NCBI GenBank assembly: GCA_016735415.1
Contig: JAERRP010000831.1
Coordinates: 1 to 10,793, forward strand
From: Desulfobacterales bacterium
GTDB lineage: Bacteria; Desulfobacterota; Desulfobacteria; Desulfobacterales; UBA5852
Direction: 5' to 3'
DNA length: 10,793 bases
Below, in pieces: positions 4,774-10,793 of this stretch. Numbering within the stretch: the first letter of the stretch is position 1; each line of letters opens with the position of its first letter. A program made the translations under genes and the position numbers. Under the pieces are notes generated by a model. That model did not search any database. It was given only the letters and a program-made list of their open reading frames with translations, and had not been told where the DNA came from.

Positions 4774-5994
4774 TTACCCGGCTAATCCGCCATACGCGAT
4801 TGCAAATAGACTCATATCGTCACCGGGAACTGTCTTCCCCCTGAAATCGTGGGCGCGCGTGAAGATGTCGGTCAGGAGACGATCCAGCGGAAGCGTGTTG
4901 AAATCCCGCAAGGCGCTGTAGAACAGATCGCGCCCTTTGCGTTCGCCGTCCGGGCCGAAGTTGTCGAGCAGCCCATCGGTGTAAAGCATTACCCGATCCC
5001 CCGGTGCGAGTTGCCGCTCGTCCTGTCCGGATGAAGAATCCAGACCGACGCCGATGACAGTGCCGTGGTGTTCGAGCGCTTCCAGCCCGCCGTCGGCATG
5101 CAGGATCACGGGCGGAACGTGGCCGGCGTTGGCATACACAAAGCGTCCCGAGTGAAGGTTGAGGGTCGCATAGACAATCGTGAAGAAGCAGTTGAAGCGG
5201 TCCAGGGGGAAGGCCTCTTCGAGCCGGTCGATCACCGCCTGGGGCGAAAACATCCGGCCGGTGAGGCGCATGCGATTGTGAAGGCTGTGCAGGAACTGGT
5301 AGACCGTCACCGCCACCAGGGCCGCCGAAACCCCATGCCCGCAGACATCCAGCACATAGGTACCGATCTCTTCAGGGCTGTTGGCATAGATTTGAAAAAT
5401 ATCCCCCCCGACATGCTGGCAGGGTTCGAATTGCCAGGCGGTTTGAATATGAGGCAAGGCGACCGCCCGATCCGGCAGAAGACTCATCTGAATCTTGCGG
5501 GCCGCCTGCAGATCCTTTTCGATCGTGGCCTGCTTTTCCTCCAGATCTTTTTTCTGCTGTTCCAGCACGGTGATATCATAAAGGATTACGAGGATCATCT
5601 TACGTCCCTGAAACTGGATGGGCCGCGCACTGAATTCGAGATGTTTGCGGACTGCCTGTCCCTTGATGTAGAAAGTGCGGTCCAGCCGCTGGCGGTCGAT
5701 GGGCGTCCGGTCGGAAAAGGTCTTAAGCAGTGATTTCCTGAGAAGACAGAACTGACATTGGGACGTCGATCCACAGGGCTGGCGCTCTTTGACCGCGTTC
5801 ACACAACCGCTTACTTCACCGAAGGAAGGCAGCTTCAGCTGATCGGCCGCCTGGTCGAACAGATCCAGGAAACTGCGGTTGAACTGATGGATCCGCAAAT
5901 CCTCGTCCACGATCAGGACCGCGGCCTCGATGTTGTCTATCAGCAGATTAAGAAATTCGCTTGACTCTTTGAGGCTTTGAAATTCAGATGGCAT
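4774..5994 (-). CDS. PAS-domain SpoIIE/PP2C-type serine phosphatase (RsbU-like)
   Basis: A 406-residue cytoplasmic regulator with no membrane span. Residues about 10-145 form a PAS-like sensor, about 145-172 a short coiled linker (QQKKDLEEKQATIEKDLQAARKIQ), and about 172-402 a PP2C phosphatase of the SpoIIE class. Metal-binding aspartates are visible in VGGDIF (Asp198), LDVCGHG (Asp217), LYTDGLLD (Asp340) and PGDDMSL (Asp392/393). LLP at 172-174 and the AGH motif (290-292) also fit. Such proteins dephosphorylate anti-sigma-antagonist proteins in partner-switching pathways, but no partner gene is in the window. The PAS part carries four cysteines, C64, C74, C80 and C83 (the last two as CQFC), which suggests a redox, metal or iron-sulfur sensor. 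An FNR-type palindrome lies about 60 bases upstream. Confidence 0.88.
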   Translation of the reverse strand: MPSEFQSLKESSEFLNLLIDNIEAAVLIVDEDLRIHQFNRSFLDLFDQAADQLKLPSFGEVSGCVNAVKERQPCGSTSQCQFCLLRKSLLKTFSDRTPIDRQRLDRTFYIKGQAVRKHLEFSARPIQFQGRKMILVILYDITVLEQQKKDLEEKQATIEKDLQAARKIQMSLLPDRAVALPHIQTAWQFEPCQHVGGDIFQIYANSPEEIGTYVLDVCGHGVSAALVAVTVYQFLHSLHNRMRLTGRMFSPQAVIDRLEEAFPLDRFNCFFTIVYATLNLHSGRFVYANAGHVPPVILHADGGLEALEHHGTVIGVGLDSSSGQDERQLAPGDRVMLYTDGLLDNFGPDGERKGRDLFYSALRDFNTLPLDRLLTDIFTRAHDFRGKTVPGDDMSLFAIAYGGLAG

Positions 5995-6053
5995 CGACCT
6001 GCACCTTTTGTTTTTTTTATCCCGACCCTATGCCCTTCCGAAATGCCTATGGA

Positions 6054-6067
6054 TTGATCTAAGTCAA
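6054..6067. promoter_or_regulatory. FNR/HcpR-type binding site
   Basis: TTGATCTAAGTCAA has TTGAT-N4-GTCAA arms, one base off the FNR/Dnr consensus TTGAT-N4-ATCAA and also close to HcpR-type TTGAC-N4-GTCAA. With the flanking A and T the arms are a perfect ATTGA/TCAAT pair (6053-6068). It lies 60 bases before the phosphatase start on the minus strand and 28 bases before a weak + strand ORF. It probably controls the phosphatase. Confidence 0.5.
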
Positions 6068-6094
6068 TGACCTTTCGTCGCATCACCGGTATTG

Positions 6095-6313
6095 ATGCCG
6101 TCAGCCGCTGTCCGGCGCGATGGCCCTTCAAACGACACGGAACCGATCATCGCGGCCGGCATCGTCCTGCTGTTTGTGGGTGTCGTCTATCCGGCCCAGA
6201 TAACGGGGCATTGGCATAGCCGCCGGACGCCGCGCGAATTCCGGATGGGGCTGATGATGATGGAGCCCTCCAGATTGCATCACTCCGCTGCCCGGGCTGG
6301 AAAACAGCCCTGA
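6095..6313 (+). pseudogene. Possible small membrane protein or gene remnant
   Basis: An open frame of 72 residues with one hydrophobic stretch (EPIIAAGIVLLFVGVVYP), then ITGHWHSRRTPREFRMGLMMM, which is not random-looking. The ITGHW...REF string is reminiscent, from memory only, of segments next to membrane ferredoxin-type proteins. No clear ribosome site precedes the ATG, and the C-terminus (SRLHHSAARAGKQP) looks unstructured, so this may be a remnant or simply an open frame. It ends 15 bases before the MoaD-like gene. Confidence 0.25.
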
Positions 6314-6328
6314 AAGGTACGGTGCCTT

Positions 6329-6610
6329 ATGACCAAAATTGTTACCATTGTCCCCTACGGTTCGTTGCGGAGCGTCCTGCCGACGGCCTCCGCAAACAGC
6401 CTGAGCCATCCGCTTGAAGCGGCCCGGTCCCTTGCCGATGTTCTGAACGCCATCGGCGTCCCGGCGGCGCAAATACAGCTGGCCATGGTGAACCATCGGG
6501 CGGTGACCATCGAAACCGATATCCACGAAGGTGACCGCATTGCGCTTTTCCCGAAGGAGTACCCGATCTTTGTGGATTGGCATCCGTATCGTAATTCGAG
6601 GGATCAATAA
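6329..6610 (+). CDS. MoaD/ThiS-like beta-grasp protein without the C-terminal Gly-Gly
   Basis: A 93-residue small protein. Residues about 33-75 (SLADVLNAIGVPAAQIQLAMVNHRAVTIETDIHEGDRIALFP) follow the MoaD/ThiS ubiquitin-like pattern. In sulfur carriers this ends in a Gly-Gly that becomes the thiocarboxylate. Here the end is KEYPIFVDWHPYRNSRDQ, with no Gly-Gly, so it cannot act as a standard sulfur donor. It may be a structural or regulatory relative. GAAAGG lies about 12 bases before the ATG, a modest ribosome site. No molybdopterin or thiamine genes are nearby. Confidence 0.65.
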   Translation: MTKIVTIVPYGSLRSVLPTASANSLSHPLEAARSLADVLNAIGVPAAQIQLAMVNHRAVTIETDIHEGDRIALFPKEYPIFVDWHPYRNSRDQ

Positions 6611-6670
6611 TGTCGCCCCACGGCTCAGGGTTCGCGCAAAAATTAATTTTCAATTTTCAGCGTTGAGGCG

Positions 6671-6741
6671 CCCGCCGGACAAGGCGCACAAGTGCAGGAA
6701 TAGCCGGCCTATTCCGAGCTTTTGCAACACCGTCCGGCGGG
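6671..6741. repeat. Palindromic intergenic element between convergent genes
   Basis: CCCGCCGGAC (6671-6680) and GTCCGGCGGG (6732-6741) are perfect terminal inverted repeats. The centre holds a second near-palindrome, GGAATAGCCGGCCTATTCC (6698-6716). It lies between the ends of two convergent genes and may act as a two-way terminator. Its inner strings (TTCC, then TTGTGCGCCTTGTCC on the minus strand) resemble the inner part of the repeat at 7574-7708, so the two may be relatives. Confidence 0.6.
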
Positions 6742-6814
6742 ATGCATCGGCGCTTACAATGTGAAGTTGTTTTTACGCGAGCCCTAAATCCGGCCGAGGC
6801 CATGGAAAACGGGA

Positions 6815-7486
6815 CTATTGGCTTTTGATGGCTTCCCGGATGTCAAACAGAAGATCATCGTAGCTTTTTTTGTTGGGATCGCGCTTGACGGCGTCTTTGG
6901 CGTCAATGGCGGCTCTTTGATAGTCGCCCTTTTTATACCAGGCCGTGGCCCGTCCGTAATAGGCGGAAGCGAACGCGGAATCGTGCGCCAGAGCTTTGCT
7001 GAAATCATCGATCGCCAGATCATATTTCTGCTTGCTGAGCCAGGACCACCCCCGGTTGTGGTAAATAAACTGAATTTTCTTCTGTCTGGGAAGCAGTTCG
7101 ATCGCCCGGGTATAATCGTCGATGGAGGCGTCGATCCGGTTATTTTTTTGAAAGGCGTTGCCGCGCGACTCCCGAATGAAATAACGCATCTGCTTGTCAC
7201 CGGGGGGGGTCAATTCCAGAGCCTTGCTGAAGTCGTAAATGGCTTGATCGTACTGCCGGTTTTTGAGATAGGCGTTGCCGCGGTTGTAATAAACCTTGTA
7301 AGTGTCCTTGCCGCTGGGCTCCAGTTCGAGCACCTTGTTGAAACTGTCCACGGAACTGACGTATTCCATGCGCTCGTAGAAAACGAGGCCCTGGTCATAA
7401 TAATCATCGGCATATTTCTGTGACCCGCTCGAACACGATGCCACCACCAGAATTGAAAGCCATAAAAGCATCTTTAGATTCTGCAT
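6815..7486 (-). CDS. TPR-repeat lipoprotein
   Basis: A 223-residue secreted lipoprotein. The N-terminus MQNLKMLLWLSILVVASC is a lipoprotein signal with lipobox VVASC, so Cys18 would be the lipidated first mature residue. Five TPR units follow (about 24-57, 63-95, 102-134, 138-170 and 172-205), each with the usual G/A-Y-F-A-P pattern, for example YYNRGNAYLKNRQYDQAIYDFSKALELTP. These form a protein-binding superhelix in the periplasm or outer membrane; the partner is unknown. The start at 7486 is preferred over the upstream in-frame start at 7600. It places AAAGGGGGA just upstream and gives a proper signal peptide, while the extra 38 residues are charged and unlike a leader. The gene is monocistronic and converges on the MoaD-like gene. 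Confidence 0.85.
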   Translation of the reverse strand: MQNLKMLLWLSILVVASCSSGSQKYADDYYDQGLVFYERMEYVSSVDSFNKVLELEPSGKDTYKVYYNRGNAYLKNRQYDQAIYDFSKALELTPPGDKQMRYFIRESRGNAFQKNNRIDASIDDYTRAIELLPRQKKIQFIYHNRGWSWLSKQKYDLAIDDFSKALAHDSAFASAYYGRATAWYKKGDYQRAAIDAKDAVKRDPNKKSYDDLLFDIREAIKSQ

Positions 7487-7573
7487 GCCATCCCCCTTTG
7501 TAACGGTTTTTCCGCTGGGTTTCCGGATGCTCATCCGGACGACGGCCCGCCTGGGCCATTCCGTGCGGTCATA

Positions 7574-7708
7574 CATTTGACGGCTTCGTAAAAAGCCCAA
7601 TAACTGCGTTGTGCGGCATTCCTCGTCACGGCGGCGTACGCCAAGTACGCCTCATTCCTCGGAATTTGCGAGCCTTGTTCTTGAACTTTTTACAAAGCCG
7701 TCTAAATG
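7574..7708. repeat. MITE-like palindromic repeat with 17-bp terminal inverted repeats
   Basis: GACGGCTTCGTAAAAAG (7579-7595) and CTTTTTACAAAGCCGTC (7686-7702) match at 16 of 17 bases as inverted repeats. They extend outward as CATTT/AAATG with one bulged T. The inside carries TGCGGCATTCCTCGTC and GTACGCC...GTACGCCTCATTCCTCGG, so further pairing is likely. From memory, repeats with this GACGGCTTCGTAAAAAG end are frequent in Desulfobacterota genomes. No transposase is inside, so it would be a non-autonomous element. No clear target duplication is seen. Confidence 0.7.
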
Positions 7709-7953
7709 CGGACTTTCTACGAGTCCATCGCATTTCTGTGGATTAGACTGCAAGGTAAATCATCAGGTCCGGCATTTCAACCCAATCGTTTCCCACGTCC
7801 GGAACGGCGACACCGATACCGAACAGAAGTTTAGCGGCCCTTCGGCTGAGATGGCAACCTCTGGCTTTTTGGCACCAATTAGTTTAAAAAAAGATAGCCG
7901 TCCCCCTCGCGGCCTGACCATTCCCCCTTTCCCGGCACCTGCTGGAGTTATCG
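7709..7953. other. Intergenic region before the permease
   Basis: No gene is supported. An open frame running through the repeat (7611-8015) has no protein-like features. The permease promoter may be here, but no good -35/-10 or -24/-12 pair is convincing. TTGGCA near 7870 lacks a partner at the right spacing. Confidence 0.4.
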
Positions 7954-9281
7954 ATGACGCTCAATGCCTATCTTACACTTGTCATCCTTGCGGCCACTTT
8001 CGGGCTTCTCATTAAACCCAGGCTGCCGCCCGCCGCCGTTTTTCTGGGCGCGCTGGCCGCCGCCATCACGCTCAAACTGGCCCCGACCCATGAACTGCTC
8101 AAAGGCTTCAGCAATCAGGGCATGCTGACGGTCGCCGTACTGTTCATGGTGGCCGCCGGCATGTATTCCACCGGCGCCATTACGGCGATCATGGACAAAA
8201 TGATCGGGTTGCCCCGAAGCATCTGAGGGCCCAGGTTAAAATCCTGCCTCCCATCGCCGTGGGCAGTGCCTTTTTGAACAACACACCGCTGGTGGCCATG
8301 ATGATACCGGTTATCCGCGACCTGACCCAGTCCGCGAGCGATGTGGCCCTGCCCGATCTCTGGCGGGTCAACGGTCTGATACCGCACCTGCGCCTGGTAA
8401 CCATGGACAGCCCCCGGCACACCCATCAGCTGGTCAAGGCGGTGATTTCCCGGCTCAGCCGACTCGTGGGCCGCAAACTTGCTGAGTTGCCCTCACCCCG
8501 AAGCCCTTACAGCTTTAAAATCGTGGCCCTGTCACGCGACGGGCAGCCCGTCCGGGGGCTGTTGGCAGATACCCGAATGGAAACCGGCGACAAGGTCGTC
8601 CTCGAGGTCAACGATTCCTTTTTCTATGTCAGCCAGCTGGAGCACGATTTTACGCTGACCAAGCCCCTTGAGGGCTATCACCTGCAACGCACCGATCGGG
8701 CCGTGGAGCCCCCCTCCCTGATCACGCTGGCCATGATCGTGGTCGTCTCTCTGGGCTGGATGAGCATGTTGAACGCCAGCCTGCTGGCCAGCGGGGCCAT
8801 GCTTCTGACCGGTTGCCTCAACATGCGTACGGCCGCCCGCAGTATCGACTGGGGCACGCTGGTGGTGATCGCCAGCGCCATCGGTCTGGAAGCGGCCGTC
8901 ACCCGCAGCGGACTGGCCGATCAGATCGCGGGACTCCTGACATCGATGGGCGGGGACAATCCTTATCTGGCCCTGGGCCTGATCTTTCTGGGTTGTACCA
9001 TCATGACCAACGTGATTACCAATAATGCGGCCGCGGCCTTCATGTTCCCGATCGCCCTGTCCACGGCCGCCCAACTGAATGTCAACTTCATGCCGTTTGC
9101 GGTAACCCTCATGATTGCGGCCTCCGGTGCCTTTATCACCCCCACCGGCTATCAAACCAACCTGATGGTCTGGGGACCGGGAGGCTACGCTTTTACGGAT
9201 TTTGCCAAAATCGGCACGGTCATAACCTTGATTATGGCCGTCACGACCCTTGTTCTGGCCCCGATGGTTTTCAGCTTCTGA
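7954..9281 (+). pseudogene. SLC13-type permease with RCK_C domain, frameshifted and internally shortened
   Basis: An inner-membrane anion or dicarboxylate permease of the DASS/SLC13 type. The first frame (7954-8226, 90 residues) gives the N-terminal helices and stops at a TGA. The second frame (from about 8213 to 9281) continues APKHLRAQVKILPPIAVGSAFLNNTPLVAMMIPVI. Adding one base in the CCCC run at about 8212-8215 joins them as IGLPPKHLRAQVKI. The join gives about 443 residues, whereas family members with two RCK_C domains are near 600. The stretch after AMMIPVIRDL, which should hold the first Ser/Thr-rich substrate loop (GTSTN-like), seems missing, and the sequence goes into RCK_C-like regulatory sequence (about 8390-8680). 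The second half is normal, with NVITNNAAAAFMFPIA and TPTGYQTNLMVWGPGGY. CTGGAG is a good ribosome site before ATG 7954. It is probably inactive, unless the frameshift is a sequencing error. Confidence 0.8.
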
Positions 9282-9385
9282 TCCATTGTCCCTGAAACCC
9301 GCCGTATTGAACTGCTGGGACTGGAACGGGAAAAGGAGTGCTGCGCCTTCGGCGTGCACGGCCCCAGGGAGCGGATTGTTTTGAT

Positions 9386-10756
9386 TTAAGGATTCCGGTC
9401 AGCGGCTGGCGGCTGCGCCTTTTTTTCCATCTGCAGGGTCTCATCGAAAATAGTCAGGAGGTGCAGCGCCTGTTCGCTGATCTTGAGACAGGCATTGTTG
9501 AGGCCGTAGTACAGGATGCTCAGACGGGTTTTGGACATGCCCGAACGGATGCGCTCGATCTGGTTGCGGTCGAAGTCCTCGAGTAAATTTTTAAGTTCAA
9601 CGTAAGGTGCCGCCACCTCCCCGTAGTTGAAATCCTCGCGGTTCAGAAAAATGCGGGCCGTGTCGGCCAGAAGCGATTCCACGCATTTGCGCACGCGCTG
9701 CAGTTCCTTTTTCTGGGCCGGCAGCAGGCCGGAATGCTGGTTGGAGGTGTGCACGTGACAGCGCAGGATCATATCCCGCAGACTCTCGGCGATTTCCTGC
9801 AGGGCGGAGATGACATAGGCGTATTTGTCGGCATCCTTGATGTCTTCGTGCTGCAGCAAACGAAGGGTTTTAAAAATATTGGCCACGATGATGTTCGACC
9901 AGATTTGGACCTTGCTGGTCTCCCGGCGCAGTTGTTTGAGCGGTTTGCGGTTTTCGGTCAGGATACCCTCGAAACAGTCCGAGAGGTAGCGGTTCACCAC
10001 GGACAGGAAGCGCCCGCTGTGCTCGAAGCAGGTCCGCACGGCGAAATCGGCGTCGGATACCCGCTTGAGATCCAGCAGTTCCAGTTCCTGGGTCGCCTTT
10101 TCGCGGCGGCCGTGGATCTTGAAGTTGCGGAAGATGACATAGCCGGCCAGCGCCAGAAGGAGAAAAATGCCGAAAGCACCCAGATATTTGATCACAAAAG
10201 CGAAAGTGAGCGATACGGAAAGCGCCATCAGGGCGGTGAAAAACCAGCCCCCGATCACCATCAGGACTCCGGTTACCCGGTAAACGGCGCTTTCCAGACC
10301 CCAGGCCCGATCGGCCATCGACGTGCCCATGGCCACCATGAAGGTCACATAGGTGGTGGACAGCGGCAGTTTCATGCTGGTGGCCCAGGACACCAGGGCA
10401 CTGGCCACCATCAGGTTGACACTGGCGCGCAACAGATCGAAATCCGGTATCTGACCGTCATAGCCGGCGGCGGGCTGGTAGTCCCCGGTGTCGAAGCGGC
10501 GTTCCACCCATTGAATCAGCGGTTGGGGAAAGAACTGGCGTCCGATTTCCGAAACACGGCTGAACATGCGCACCAGAATGCGCGATATCTGGGAGGAATC
10601 GAAGCGCTCCAATCCCTCCTCCTGGCGCCCCAGACTCAATTCCGTCTTGGTGACGGTGCGGGCCTTGCGCGATACCCACAGGGTAGTGACCATGATGCCC
10701 CCGGCCACCAGCAGAAAGAGGGTAGGGGTGTGGACCGCCTGCTGCATGGCATCCAT
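9386..10756 (-). CDS. PiT-type inorganic phosphate transporter, C-terminal part only
   Basis: A 456-residue fragment or shortened gene of the PiT/PHO4 family, inner-membrane phosphate-cation symporters. The C-terminal family half is clear: RASVNLMVASALVSWATSMKLPLSTTYVTFMVAMG (110-144), with the LPLSTTYV motif at 130-137, flanked by membrane spans (about 11-28, 108-125, 160-180 and 183-210). Residues about 215-445 form a cytosolic helical tail (PhoU-like in position). The paired N-terminal half with the GxNDxxN motif is absent. MDAMQQAVHTPTLFLLVAGGIMV aligns with the middle of full-length proteins of about 740 residues, and an in-frame TGA lies five codons before the ATG. No ribosome site is evident. 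The gene is therefore broken by a stop or frameshift, with its first half beyond the window, or it has been truncated. Confidence 0.8.
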   Translation of the reverse strand: MDAMQQAVHTPTLFLLVAGGIMVTTLWVSRKARTVTKTELSLGRQEEGLERFDSSQISRILVRMFSRVSEIGRQFFPQPLIQWVERRFDTGDYQPAAGYDGQIPDFDLLRASVNLMVASALVSWATSMKLPLSTTYVTFMVAMGTSMADRAWGLESAVYRVTGVLMVIGGWFFTALMALSVSLTFAFVIKYLGAFGIFLLLALAGYVIFRNFKIHGRREKATQELELLDLKRVSDADFAVRTCFEHSGRFLSVVNRYLSDCFEGILTENRKPLKQLRRETSKVQIWSNIIVANIFKTLRLLQHEDIKDADKYAYVISALQEIAESLRDMILRCHVHTSNQHSGLLPAQKKELQRVRKCVESLLADTARIFLNREDFNYGEVAAPYVELKNLLEDFDRNQIERIRSGMSKTRLSILYYGLNNACLKISEQALHLLTIFDETLQMEKKAQPPAADRNP

Positions 10757-10793
10757 TGAAGCCGTCAGTCAATTATTTTACACCCATGTGCCA

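Noticed and set aside
5065..5733. + strand ORF of 222 codons
   Set aside because: Antisense to the PAS-SpoIIE phosphatase, whose motifs are unambiguous.
6818..7423. + strand ORF of 201 codons
   Set aside because: Antisense to the TPR lipoprotein, which has a signal peptide, ribosome site and five repeats.
7868..7895. Sigma54 promoter (TTGGCAC near 7870)
   Set aside because: No GC-containing -12 element occurs at the required spacing.
7611..8015. + strand ORF of 134 codons
   Set aside because: Starts inside the palindromic repeat and overlaps the permease start in another frame; no domain is visible.
8532..9359. Minus-strand ORF of 275 codons
   Set aside because: Antisense to the permease; rich in G, H, Q and R with no hydrophobic core, as expected from GC-rich shadow frames.
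9734..10759. + strand ORF of 341 codons
   Set aside because: Antisense to the PiT gene; low-complexity GHHQ-rich translation.
1..10793. CRISPR array, tRNA or rRNA genes
   Set aside because: No regular direct-repeat/spacer series, cloverleaf or rRNA-like stretch was seen on either strand.

Overview
The window joins two different kinds of DNA. Positions 1 to about 4100 look like part of an integron gene-cassette array: short, AT-rich, unrelated genes all on the + strand, each followed by a folded recombination site (attC) that starts with an AAC core (R'') and ends with a GTT core (R'). No integrase gene is visible. From the attC orientation, attI and intI should lie to the left. From about 4260 to the right end the sequence is GC-richer, genes lie on both strands, and there are palindromic intergenic repeats. 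This looks like the chromosomal backbone of a Desulfobacterota-type (deltaproteobacterial) anaerobe. That assignment rests on a cysteine-rich PAS/SpoIIE regulator, an FNR/HcpR-like box and a GACGGCTTCGTAAAAAG-type palindromic repeat, and it is an inference.

Layout of the array: the right end of an attC (1-33); an aspartate/glutamate racemase-family cassette (56-745) with attC 740-827; the 3' half of a group II intron (domain V at about 1131-1170, domain VI ending near 1207); a MaoC/hotdog dehydratase-like gene (1236-1691) with attC 1673-1766; the 5' half of a group II intron (1764 to about 2200); a terminator and a weak promoter; a STAND/AAA ATPase (2370-3503) with an attC of a second family (3536-3610); an EmrE/Qac-type SMR efflux gene (3637-3966); and an attC-like end that contains a 20-bp perfect hairpin (3967-4101).

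The most interesting structure is in 1040-2200. The two intron halves are in reverse order, 3' half before 5' half, and they flank exactly one cassette. The inferred 3' splice site (1207/1208) and 5' splice site (1763/1764) both fall at the GTTA|TGC-type attC junction. Back-splicing would therefore release a 556-nt RNA circle equal to the MaoC cassette. This matches the arrangement of a naturally circularly permuted group II intron. Two separately decayed introns are the main alternative.

Layout of the backbone: an isoprenylcysteine methyltransferase-like membrane protein (4262-4756) converges on a PAS-SpoIIE phosphatase (4774-5994, minus), which has an FNR-type box upstream. A MoaD/ThiS-like small protein (6329-6610) converges on a TPR lipoprotein (6815-7486, minus). 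An SLC13-type permease (7954-9281) carries a frameshift and seems to lack an internal segment. It converges on the C-terminal half of a PiT-type phosphate transporter (9386-10756, minus), whose N-terminal half is cut off by a stop just upstream. The two damaged transporters suggest local gene decay or sequencing errors.
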